A program made the translations under genes and the position numbers. This document shows positions 15,845-23,328 of a stretch of 44,045 nt of DNA, piece after piece. The notes under the pieces were generated by a model. It was not told the origin of the DNA. It saw only the letters and a program-made list of their open reading frames with translations, and ran no database searches. Origin of the DNA: an uncultured Clostridia bacterium (GTDB taxonomy: Bacteria; Bacillota; Clostridia; Christensenellales; Borkfalkiaceae). Where the stretch lies: the NCBI GenBank assembly GCA_947625385.1, contig CANQOB010000013.1:1-44045 (forward strand), given 5' to 3'. Numbering within the stretch: the first letter of the stretch is position 1; every line of letters begins with the position of its first letter.

Positions 15845-18800
15845 ATGTACAAGAAAGTAGACACATCTCTGGAATTTGTGGCGCGCGAACAGGTGATCGC
15901 GGAGTTTTGGAAGAAAAATCACATCTTCGAACGGTCGATCGAACAGAATGAGGGCGGGAAGGAATTCTCCTTCTTTGACGGTCCTCCCACGGCGAACGGC
16001 AAGCCGCACATCGGGCACGTGCTGACCCGCGTCATGAAAGACATCATTCCCCGCTATCACACGATGAAGGGGGAGCATGTCCTCCGCAAGGCGGGCTGGG
16101 ATACCCACGGGCTGCCCGTCGAGCTCGAAGTGGAAAAATCCCTCGGAATCGACGGCAAGCAGGAGATCGAGAAGTTCGGCATCGAGCCCTTCATCCAAAA
16201 GTGCAAGCAATCGGTCTGGAAATATCAGAGCGAATGGGAGAAGATGTCGGATGCCGTCGGCTATTGGGTGGACATGGAACATCCCTATGTCACCTACCAT
16301 AACGAGTATATCGAATCCGAATGGTGGGCGCTCAAAGAGATGCACAAGAAGGGGCTCTTGTACAAGGGTCACAAGATCGTGCCCTATTGCCCGCGCTGCG
16401 GCACCGCGCTCTCCTCGCACGAGGTCGCACAGGGCTACAAAGACGTGAAAGAGACCTCCGCCGTCGCGCGTTTCCGCGTACAGGGGAGGGAAAATACCTA
16501 TATTCTCGCCTGGACGACCACCCCGTGGACGCTTCCGTCCAACGTTGCGCTCTGCATGAATCCCAACGAGGACTACGTGGAGATCGCGGCGGAGGACGCG
16601 CACTACATCCTCGCCGAGGCGCTCGTGCCCAAATTTTTCGAGCGCTACGAGGTCGTCGCGCGGAAAAAAGGAAGAGAGTACGAGGGGACGGCGTACGAGC
16701 CGCTTTTCGACTATGCGAAGGGGAGCTTTTCCGAAAAGGCATACTATGTGGTGTGCGATTCCTATGTCACGCTGACGGACGGCACGGGCGTCGTGCACAT
16801 CGCGCCTGCCTTCGGCGAGGACGATTACCGCGTCGGGAAGAAGTACCGTCTGCCCGTCGTGCAGCTCGTCAACGAGCGCGGCTGTTTCGATGCGCGCTGC
16901 CCCGAACTGGACGGGCTGTTCGCAAAAAAAGCCGACAAGATCGTTCTCGATCTGCTCAAAGAGCGGGGAACGCTCTTCAAGAAGTTGCCCTACGAGCACA
17001 GCTATCCCCATTGCTGGCGGTGCGATACGCCGCTGCTCTACTATGCGCGGGCGAGCTGGTTCATCGAAGTCACCAAGGTCAAGGACAGGCTCATCGCAAA
17101 CAACCGCTCCGTCAACTGGATGCCCGACAACGTGAAAGAGGGCAGGATGGGGAACTTCCTCGAAAACGTCATCGACTGGGGGCTCTCCCGCGACCGCTAT
17201 TGGGGGACGCCGCTTCCCGTGTGGGTCTGCGCGGACTGCGGAGCCATCGAAGTCATCGGCTCGCGCAAGGAACTCGCCGAAAAGACGGGCGCGCCCGAGG
17301 ATATCGAGCTGCACCGTCCCTATCTCGACAAGCTCACCTGCAAGTGCCCGAAGTGCGGCGGCGCGATGAAGCGCACGCCCGAAGTCATCGACTGTTGGTT
17401 CGATTCGGGTTCCATGCCCTTTGCGCAGTACCACTATCCCTTTGAAAACAAACAGCTCTTCGAGGAGACGTTTCCCGCCGATTTCATCTCCGAGGCGGTC
17501 GACCAGACGAGAGGGTGGTTCTATACCCTTCTCGTCATTTCCACCATTCTCTTCGACCGTGCGCCCTTCAAAAACTGCATCGTTTTGGGGCATGTGAACG
17601 ACAAGGACGGCGTCAAGATGAGCAAGCACAAGGGCAATGTCGTCGACCCGTGGACGGTGCTCTCCAAACAGGGCGCAGACGCCGTCCGCTGGTATTTCTA
17701 CACCAACAGCGCGCCGTGGATTCCCTCCCGCTTCGGGGCGGAAGCCGTCTCCGAGAGCCAGCGAAAGTTCCAGGGGACGTTGTGGAATACCTACGCTTTC
17801 TTTGCCCTGTATGCGGAAATCGACGGCTACGACCCCTCGAAGCACTCGTTGAAGGAATGCAAACTCTCCCTCATGGACCGTTGGGTGCTCTCCCGTCTCA
17901 ACACCCTCATCAAGGAGGTGGACGGCATGCTCGCCGCCTACAATATCACGGATAGCGCGCGCGCCATCCAGGACTTTGCCGACGAACTCTCCAACTGGTA
18001 TGTGCGCCGCGGCAGGGAGCGCTTCTGGGGGAGCCGCATGTCGGAGGACAAGACCGCCGCTTACACCACGCTCTACACCGTTCTCGTGACGCTCTCCAAA
18101 CTTCTCGCGCCCTATATGCCCTTCATGGCGGAGATGATGTATCAGAATCTCGTCCCCGCATTCTTCCCCGAATCTCCCGTCTCGGTACACCTCTGCGCAT
18201 ACCCGGTCGCGGACATGGGGTGGGTCGATGCCGTCTTGGAGGCGGGAATGGACGACGTTTTGAAGGTCGTCGAGCTCGGCAGGAGCGCGCGCAGTTCGCA
18301 AAACATCAAGAACCGCCAGCCCCTTCGGGAGATGCTCGTTGCCTCCGACCGCGCCCTCGCGCTCACGGGCGAACTCGAAGCAGTCACCCTCGACGAACTC
18401 AACGTGAAGAAGCTGCGCCTCGTGCGCGGAGGGGAATCCCTCATCGAATATACGCTCAAACCGCAGCTGCGCACGCTCGGTCCGAAATACGGCAAAAAAT
18501 TGCGCGCGATCTCCGACTTTTTGGCGCATTGCGATGCGCGTGAGGTCGTCGACGCCGTGCGCGCGAACGGCTCTTATACCGTTGATTTAGACGGCGAAGT
18601 CACCCTTCTCGAAGAAGATCTGCAAATCTTCACGTCCTCGGCGGAGGGATATGCCGCCGCGCAGGGGTACGGCATCACCGTGGCGCTGGACACCGCGCTC
18701 GACGAGGCGCTCCTCGACGAGGGCTGTACGCGCGAGCTCGTTTCGCGCATCCAATCCCTCCGCAAAGAGGCGGGGTTCGAAGTGACGGACCGCATCCGGA

Positions 18801-18964
18801 TCTTCGCGAGCGCCGAGGGGGGACGCCTGCAAAAAATCATCGGGCGGGGCGCCTTCCTCAAAGAGGTTTTGGCGAGCGAACTTCTCCCGCTCGAAGCGGG
18901 CGGGGCGGCAAAGACGATCGAGATCAACGGTGAGAGCCTGTCGATCAGACTCGAAAAACTTTGA
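15845..18964 (+). CDS. ileS: Isoleucyl-tRNA synthetase, type 2 (IleRS2)
   Basis: The 1,039-residue class I synthetase charges tRNA-Ile with isoleucine. The HIGH motif is in PPTANGKPHIGHVLTR (about residues 45-60), and the KMSKS loop is KMSKHKGNVVDP (about 590-601). The editing domain lies in between, with TTPWTLPSN. YCPRCGTALSSHEVAQGYK and CPKCGGAMKRTPEVIDCWFDSGSMP are typical of the eukaryote-like second IleRS type, as is the long C-terminal part without the terminal zinc finger of E. coli-type enzymes. IleRS2 enzymes are generally insensitive to mupirocin; that is family knowledge and untested here. The gene stands alone behind the T-box leader and ends at a terminator. GGAG precedes the ATG by 7 bases. 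Confidence 0.97.
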   Translation: MYKKVDTSLEFVAREQVIAEFWKKNHIFERSIEQNEGGKEFSFFDGPPTANGKPHIGHVLTRVMKDIIPRYHTMKGEHVLRKAGWDTHGLPVELEVEKSLGIDGKQEIEKFGIEPFIQKCKQSVWKYQSEWEKMSDAVGYWVDMEHPYVTYHNEYIESEWWALKEMHKKGLLYKGHKIVPYCPRCGTALSSHEVAQGYKDVKETSAVARFRVQGRENTYILAWTTTPWTLPSNVALCMNPNEDYVEIAAEDAHYILAEALVPKFFERYEVVARKKGREYEGTAYEPLFDYAKGSFSEKAYYVVCDSYVTLTDGTGVVHIAPAFGEDDYRVGKKYRLPVVQLVNERGCFDARCPELDGLFAKKADKIVLDLLKERGTLFKKLPYEHSYPHCWRCDTPLLYYARASWFIEVTKVKDRLIANNRSVNWMPDNVKEGRMGNFLENVIDWGLSRDRYWGTPLPVWVCADCGAIEVIGSRKELAEKTGAPEDIELHRPYLDKLTCKCPKCGGAMKRTPEVIDCWFDSGSMPFAQYHYPFENKQLFEETFPADFISEAVDQTRGWFYTLLVISTILFDRAPFKNCIVLGHVNDKDGVKMSKHKGNVVDPWTVLSKQGADAVRWYFYTNSAPWIPSRFGAEAVSESQRKFQGTLWNTYAFFALYAEIDGYDPSKHSLKECKLSLMDRWVLSRLNTLIKEVDGMLAAYNITDSARAIQDFADELSNWYVRRGRERFWGSRMSEDKTAAYTTLYTVLVTLSKLLAPYMPFMAEMMYQNLVPAFFPESPVSVHLCAYPVADMGWVDAVLEAGMDDVLKVVELGRSARSSQNIKNRQPLREMLVASDRALALTGELEAVTLDELNVKKLRLVRGGESLIEYTLKPQLRTLGPKYGKKLRAISDFLAHCDAREVVDAVRANGSYTVDLDGEVTLLEEDLQIFTSSAEGYAAAQGYGITVALDTALDEALLDEGCTRELVSRIQSLRKEAGFEVTDRIRIFASAEGGRLQKIIGRGAFLKEVLASELLPLEAGGAAKTIEINGESLSIRLEKL

Positions 18965-18973
18965 CAAAAAACG

Positions 18974-19006
18974 AAGCCGTCCCGCATTCGGTGCGGGACG
19001 GCTTTT
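18974..19006 (+). terminator. Intrinsic terminator of ileS
   Basis: AAGCCGTCCCGC (18974-18985) pairs with GCGGGACGGCTT (18993-19004) around ATTCGGT, followed by a short T tract. Confidence 0.8.
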
Positions 19007-19064
19007 CCTATGCAAAAAAACAATTTTCAGAACCTGTTTTCGGACATGGTATGGGCATTTTCGC

Positions 19065-20333
19065 TCAACAGGTCAATTTTTCGATGGCTTTTTCATAGAT
19101 GTCAAGGAGTAGATTGACGCGTTCGACGGAGATGAATTCGTCCGCCTGATGGATGACGGGGGCGTCCCCGTCCATCTCGGGACCGAACGCGACGCCGTGC
19201 CGCAGCGCCCGCGCATACGTCCCTCCGCCGATGGCGACGGGGGCGGCACGCCTGCCCGTGCATTCCTCATAGACGGAGAGCAGGGTTTGGACGAGCTCGC
19301 AATCCTTGTCGACGAGCAGCGGCTCCTGATGGTGAAGGGTCTCGTATTTGACGCCGAATTTTTTGAGCAGAGTATGGACTTCCCGCACGTTGATCGTGGC
19401 GGGATAGCGGATATCGCAGACGAGTTGCAGGTCGTGTTTGCGGTATTGGACAAGGTTGGGGGATATGGTGAGCGCGCCCGTCTCGTCGTGCAGATTTTTC
19501 AGACCGTACACGTCCTCGAACACGCACTCATAGGCGCGGCGGACCGCCTCGCTCTTGTCGGAGAAATAGCGCAGGATGGGGGCGATGGCATTGACGCCCT
19601 TTTCGGGCGTGGAGCCGTGTGCGCATTTCCCGTGCGAGATAAGCTTTTTCCCTTCGGCTTGCAGTCCGAGGGCTTCCGCACGCTCAAAAGAGACGGAACG
19701 CAGACCCGCCTCGCAGTAGTCGCAGACCATATTCGCGCTCGAACCGCCTTTCAAAGAGAGGAAGGGCGGTTTTTTTGCGGGGAAGTGGAGGCGGATGTGC
19801 AAGATTCCCTTCTCCGCATAGATGACGGGGAAGTCCGCGTCGGGAGAGAATCCCGTTTCCGGCAGGGTGGCGACTTCGCGGTAATGCTCGATGCAGCCCC
19901 AGCCGCTCTCCTCGTTGCATCCCACAATGAGCTTGATGCGTTTGGAGGGGCGGAAACCGGAATCTTTGAGCGCTTTCATGGCATACAGGCAGCAGACGGC
20001 GGGACCCTTGTCGTCCACCGCGCCCCTGCCCCAGATCTTTCCGCCCTCCACGGCGCCGCCGAAGGGGTCTTTCGTCCAGCCCGAGCCGGCGGGCACCACA
20101 TCGAGGTGGCAAAGAATCGCAAAGGGCTCGCCCTCGCCGAAGATGACTTCGCCGATGTAGCCGTCATAGTCGTGCGTTTCGAAGCCGAGCGATTCGGCGA
20201 GCCGTAAAAAAGTATGCAGACATTCCAGCACGCCTTTGCCGAAGGGCGCGTGCTTGGTGTGTTTCTTTTCCGATGAATCAATGCGGATGAGCTCGGAAAT
20301 GCTCTTCACCGCCGCGTCGAGATTTCGGTTCAA
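19065..20333 (-). CDS. M20 dipeptidase, PepV-like
   Basis: The product of about 422 residues is a zinc metallopeptidase of the M20 PepV group that cleaves dipeptides in the cytosol. Metal and catalytic residues are in ILCHLDVVPAG (His-x-Asp), GRGAVDDKGP, CNEESGWGC (glutamates) and SPDADFPVIYAEKG. The last histidine is in VIHQADEFIS near the C-terminus. The long frame could start at 20549, but the promoter at 20364-20392 lies inside that extension. TTG 20333 has GGAGG about 8 bases before it and starts MNRNLDAAVKSISEL, which suits family length. GTG 20342 overlaps the Shine-Dalgarno and is less likely. It converges on ileS and is divergent from the NarL-type kinase. Confidence 0.9.
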   Translation of the reverse strand: MNRNLDAAVKSISELIRIDSSEKKHTKHAPFGKGVLECLHTFLRLAESLGFETHDYDGYIGEVIFGEGEPFAILCHLDVVPAGSGWTKDPFGGAVEGGKIWGRGAVDDKGPAVCCLYAMKALKDSGFRPSKRIKLIVGCNEESGWGCIEHYREVATLPETGFSPDADFPVIYAEKGILHIRLHFPAKKPPFLSLKGGSSANMVCDYCEAGLRSVSFERAEALGLQAEGKKLISHGKCAHGSTPEKGVNAIAPILRYFSDKSEAVRRAYECVFEDVYGLKNLHDETGALTISPNLVQYRKHDLQLVCDIRYPATINVREVHTLLKKFGVKYETLHHQEPLLVDKDCELVQTLLSVYEECTGRRAAPVAIGGGTYARALRHGVAFGPEMDGDAPVIHQADEFISVERVNLLLDIYEKAIEKLTC

Positions 20334-20363
20334 GAGTCTCACCTCCGAAGTTTCGGTGATTTC

Positions 20364-20392
20364 ATTGTAGCAAAAAAAGCAGGTCGTGTCAA
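20364..20392 (-). promoter_or_regulatory. Promoter of the dipeptidase gene
   Basis: Minus-strand TTGACA (20392-20387), a 17-base spacer and TACAAT (20369-20364) lie about 30 bases before the TTG start and GGAGG site. Confidence 0.85.
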
Positions 20393-20483
20393 GAAAAACC
20401 TCTTCCTCGTACGCTTCGAAAAACCCGTATGGAAAAAATTTTCTTAAATTATGAGCTTTTTCCGTGCAAAAACGGGCAAAGTA

Positions 20484-20492
20484 TGATACAAT
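20484..20492 (+). promoter_or_regulatory. Extended -10 promoter of the NarL-type pair
   Basis: TGATACAAT is an extended -10 (TGn plus TACAAT, 20487-20492) without a clear -35. It excludes the GTG at 20464 as start of the kinase gene. Confidence 0.6.
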
Positions 20493-20523
20493 ATTCGAAA
20501 AAGAGAGTAAGGGGGACGGTCGG

Positions 20524-21792
20524 TTGCAGCGCGCTTGGGAGAAGATCAATTACGGGGATGCGGACAGAAGGCTGCTCATCTTCCATAAATATGCGCGGTA
20601 TTTTATCTTCGGCGCCCTGCTCATTGCGGAGATCTTCCTCGTCGCCTATAATTGGGACGCGGACGGAGATAATTGCTTTGCGGGCTTCCCCGCATGGTAC
20701 GTCGTCCTGCCCGTCGCCATTTTGCTCGCCGCGGAGAATGCCGTCAAACTGTTCGCGGTGGACCGTTTCAACACCCGCATCGCGTTCTACGTCTTGGACG
20801 TCCTGTCCCTGCTCGTGCTCACGATGTTCACGGACGGCAACCTCATCTCGACGCTGTATGTCATCATTCTCACCGAATTCTATCTGAGCCAGCAGAAATT
20901 ATCGGGCAGCATCGCGATGGTGCTCTCCTGCATCGTCCTCTTTTTTGCCACGTTCACCCTTTCCGAATTTGTGCGGGAGGGCTCGCTCGGCAACTTTATG
21001 TCCCTTGTGACGGAGATGCTCGGGGATCTCATCCTCATCCTCATCCATTTCCTCGTCATCAATTTCGCCATCGTATTTTACAGGAAGAACGGCGAGCTCA
21101 TCAAGAAGAATGCCGAACTCAACGAGAGCAACGAAAAGTTGCAGCGCGCCTACCGCGAATTGCAGGAGATGACCGCGCTCGAAGAGCGGCAGCGCATCGC
21201 AAAGGACATCCACGACACGGCGGGGCACTCCATCACGACGGTCATCATGCAGACGGAAGCGGCGAAACTTGTCGTCGACACCGACCCCGAGGACGCCAAG
21301 CGCAAGATCGCCGCAGCCAATTTGCAGGCAAAGCATGCGCTCGAAGAGCTGCGCGAGAGCGTTCATCTGCTCTCCGGCATGCAGGCGGGGCAGACGCTCA
21401 AAGACATGCTGCTCGCGATCATCCACGATTCGACGGACGGGACGGGCATCGTCATCCGCTATGACATCGACGACGTCAAGCTGTGGGAGGCGAAGGAGCG
21501 GTTCGTCTGCAATACGCTCAAAGAGGGCATCTCCAACGGACTCCGCCACGGCGGCGCGACCGCTTTTTACTTCGAACTCAAAGCGCGGGAGAACTCCGTG
21601 AATTTCCTCTTGACGGATAACGGCAGCGGGCTGGAAACTTCCGAGCTCAAAGAGGGGTTCGGGCTGACGAGCATGCACCGCCGCGCAGAGAGCTTCGGGG
21701 GCAGAGTTTGGTTCGAAACGGAGCCCGGAGAGGGGTTCGAAATTCATTTGATATTGCCGCAGAGCGGGGAACAGGGAGAAGATCATGATTAA
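20524..21792 (+). CDS. NarL-type sensor histidine kinase
   Basis: The product of about 422 residues has roughly five or six transmembrane helices in residues 20-185, a coiled-coil stretch rich in N-E-L-N-E-S, and a HisKA_3/HATPase core. The phosphoacceptor histidine is in RIAKDIHDTAGHS, the N box in EGISNGLRHGGA, and the G boxes in DNGSGLE and GFGLTSMHRRAESFGG. There is no periplasmic sensor domain of any size, so the input is probably membrane-linked (cell-envelope stress or a lipophilic ligand). TTG 20524 is preferred because AAGGGGG lies 8 bases before it and the promoter lies between it and the upstream GTG. The gene overlaps the regulator by eight bases. Confidence 0.88.
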   Translation: MQRAWEKINYGDADRRLLIFHKYARYFIFGALLIAEIFLVAYNWDADGDNCFAGFPAWYVVLPVAILLAAENAVKLFAVDRFNTRIAFYVLDVLSLLVLTMFTDGNLISTLYVIILTEFYLSQQKLSGSIAMVLSCIVLFFATFTLSEFVREGSLGNFMSLVTEMLGDLILILIHFLVINFAIVFYRKNGELIKKNAELNESNEKLQRAYRELQEMTALEERQRIAKDIHDTAGHSITTVIMQTEAAKLVVDTDPEDAKRKIAAANLQAKHALEELRESVHLLSGMQAGQTLKDMLLAIIHDSTDGTGIVIRYDIDDVKLWEAKERFVCNTLKEGISNGLRHGGATAFYFELKARENSVNFLLTDNGSGLETSELKEGFGLTSMHRRAESFGGRVWFETEPGEGFEIHLILPQSGEQGEDHD

Positions 21793-22429
21793 AGTGCTGA
21801 TAGTGGACGATCAGGCGATTCTTGCGGACGGCATTCGCAGCGTGCTGTCCTCTTGCAACGATTTCGAAGTAGTGGGCATCGCGCAGGACGGCGTACAGGC
21901 GGTGGAGGCGGTCAAGGCGAGCGCGCCCGACGTGGTCCTCATGGACATCCGCATGCCGAACATGAACGGCGTCATCGCCACGCAGGAGATCAAACGGGTG
22001 CGCCCCGAGACGAAAGTGCTGATTCTCACGACCTTCGACGACAGCGACTATATCCTCAACGCCATCAACTACGGTGCGAGCGGGTATCTTCTCAAAGATA
22101 TCTCCGCAGCCGCGCTCATCGACGCCGTTAAAAACGCCTATACGGGGGACACGATTTTGCCCGCCAAGATCGCGCGGAGAATCGCGGACGCGGCGAAGAT
22201 GGTGACTTCCGACCGCGAGATTCGCTTGAAGCACAAATTTGCTCTCTCCGACAGGGAAGTGGAGATCGCGCTCATGATCTACGAAGGATTTACGAACAAG
22301 CAGATCGCCGTCGCCTTAAAACTTTCGGACGGGACCGCGCGCAACTATATCTCTTCGATCTACGAAAAACTCGGAGCCGCCTCCCGCGCGGACGCGGCGG
22401 AGAAGATGCGCGAAGCGCTCAAAAATTGA
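21785..22429 (+). CDS. NarL/FixJ-family response regulator
   Basis: The 214-residue partner of the upstream kinase has a receiver domain with phosphoacceptor Asp54 in DVVLMDIRMPNMNG, followed by the conserved threonine and lysine (LTTFDD, YLLKDIS). The C-terminal LuxR-type helix-turn-helix (about 155-212) reads LSDREVEIALMIYEGFTNKQ and onward to a recognition helix in GTARNYISSIYEKL. No target operon is adjacent, since the next gene downstream is rnpB; targets must lie elsewhere or include the operon itself. The start codon overlaps the end of the kinase gene, indicating coupling. Confidence 0.93.
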   Translation: MIKVLIVDDQAILADGIRSVLSSCNDFEVVGIAQDGVQAVEAVKASAPDVVLMDIRMPNMNGVIATQEIKRVRPETKVLILTTFDDSDYILNAINYGASGYLLKDISAAALIDAVKNAYTGDTILPAKIARRIADAAKMVTSDREIRLKHKFALSDREVEIALMIYEGFTNKQIAVALKLSDGTARNYISSIYEKLGAASRADAAEKMREALKN

Positions 22430-22487
22430 AGTTTGAGCGAAAACGGGCATACCATGTCCGCAAATGACCTCTGCAAAATGTAAAAAC

Positions 22488-22509
22488 GGAGCGCGCGGCG
22501 CTCCTTTTT
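22488..22509 (+). terminator. Terminator of the NarL-type pair
   Basis: GGAGCGC and GCGCTCC (22488-22494 and 22498-22504) flank a GCG loop, followed by five T. Confidence 0.85.
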
Positions 22510-22567
22510 GTTCGGAAAAATTTTTTTCTTCCGGCGCATGAAATCGCGGGACTTTTTTCGTCGGATG

Positions 22568-22576
22568 TGATATACT
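22568..22576 (+). promoter_or_regulatory. Extended -10 promoter of rnpB
   Basis: TGATATACT (TGn plus TATACT) lies 12 bases before the first helix of the RNase P RNA. No strong -35 is visible. Confidence 0.65.
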
Positions 22577-22587
22577 ATATTCGATTC

Positions 22588-22945
22588 GAGCGGGCTGCAC
22601 TATCGCGGCGTGCCAAAAGCACGATGAGGAAAGTCCGGGCATCGCAGGGCAGGACGCCTGATAACGTCAGGTGAAGGTGACTTCAAGGAAAGTGCAACAG
22701 AAATAGACCGCCCCCGAAAAGGGAGCAAGGATGGAAAGGCGAGGTAAGAGCTCACCGACGGGTCGGTAACGGTCCGTGCCATGTAAACCCCGTCCGATGC
22801 AAGTTTGGGCCTCTTCCATGTGGGCTGCCCGTCCGGAAGAGAGCCGTGAATAACGCTGGAGCCCGTCGGTGACGGCGGGCGTAGATAAATGGTAGTGCTA
22901 CCGCGCTTTGCGCGGGGAGACAGAACCCGGCTTACAGGCCCGCTC
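22588..22945 (+). ncRNA. rnpB: RNase P RNA, bacterial class A
   Basis: The catalytic RNA that matures tRNA 5' ends is complete here. Helix P1 is GAGCGGGC (22588-22595) with GCCCGCTC (22938-22945). The conserved core CRI-CRIII pieces GAGGAAAGTCCGGGC, ACAGAAATAGACCGCC and GGTAAGAGCTCACC are present, as is the 3' core ACAGAACCCGGCTTACAGG. The P15 loop contains GGAGGCCAG-like pairing material for the tRNA CCA in altered form. It is a free-standing gene between its own promoter and terminator. Exact mature ends may differ by a few bases. Confidence 0.97.
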
Positions 22946-22962
22946 GGATCCTTGCAAACACT

Positions 22963-22988
22963 CCTCCCCCCGCAGGGGAGGTTTTTTT
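22963..22988 (+). terminator. Terminator of rnpB
   Basis: CCTCCCC (22963-22969) pairs with GGGGAGG (22975-22981), followed by seven T. Confidence 0.9.
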
Positions 22989-23188
22989 GCGCTCGTTTGA
23001 ACCTCGGAAAGGGGCGCTTCCGGGGAGAAATGAACAGCAGGGGTCTCTTTTCCCGCAAGAAGGGCGTTTGCCCTCCAAAGAAATGCGTTAAAAATATCAA
23101 ATAAATTGAAACTATATAATTTATTTAATAAAATGCTGTTTTTTTCTCAATCTTTGTAGAGAATTTTTTCTGTTTTTGGCGATTTTTC

Positions 23189-23217
23189 TTGCCTTACACG
23201 CGCATTCTATATATAAT
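23189..23217 (+). promoter_or_regulatory. Promoter of the giant repeat-protein operon
   Basis: TTGCCT (23189-23194), a 17-base spacer and TATAAT (23212-23217) lie in a strongly AT-rich tract. The transcript would begin near 23225. Between the rnpB terminator and this promoter (22989-23188) I see no gene; a second TATAAT at 23115-23120 lacks a -35. Confidence 0.75.
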
Positions 23218-23224
23218 AGTAGTG

Positions 23225-23328
23225 AAAAAAGAGGCAAAAGAATCCGTCTGCCGAATCTCTTTCGGAGAGCGCACCCCTTTCGGGAGAGGGTCGGGCGGAA
23301 CAAAATTCCCAATCAAGGAGATCAAGTC
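23225..23328 (+). other. Structured 5' leader of the giant gene
   Basis: The leader can fold as a three-way junction. CCGTCTGCCGA (23244-23254) faces TCGGGCGG (23291-23298), enclosing hairpins CTCT-TTCGG-AGAG (23257-23269) and CCCT/AGGG (23275-23290). It resembles no riboswitch that I can name and may simply stabilise the long message. Confidence 0.4.

Noticed and set aside
20464-20523. N-terminal extension of the NarL-type kinase from GTG 20464
   Set aside because: The extended -10 promoter lies within it and TTG 20524 has a much better ribosome-binding site.
22600-23100. Minus-strand frame of 166 codons over rnpB
   Set aside because: The region is RNase P RNA with complete conserved core and P1 helix, so the frame is chance.
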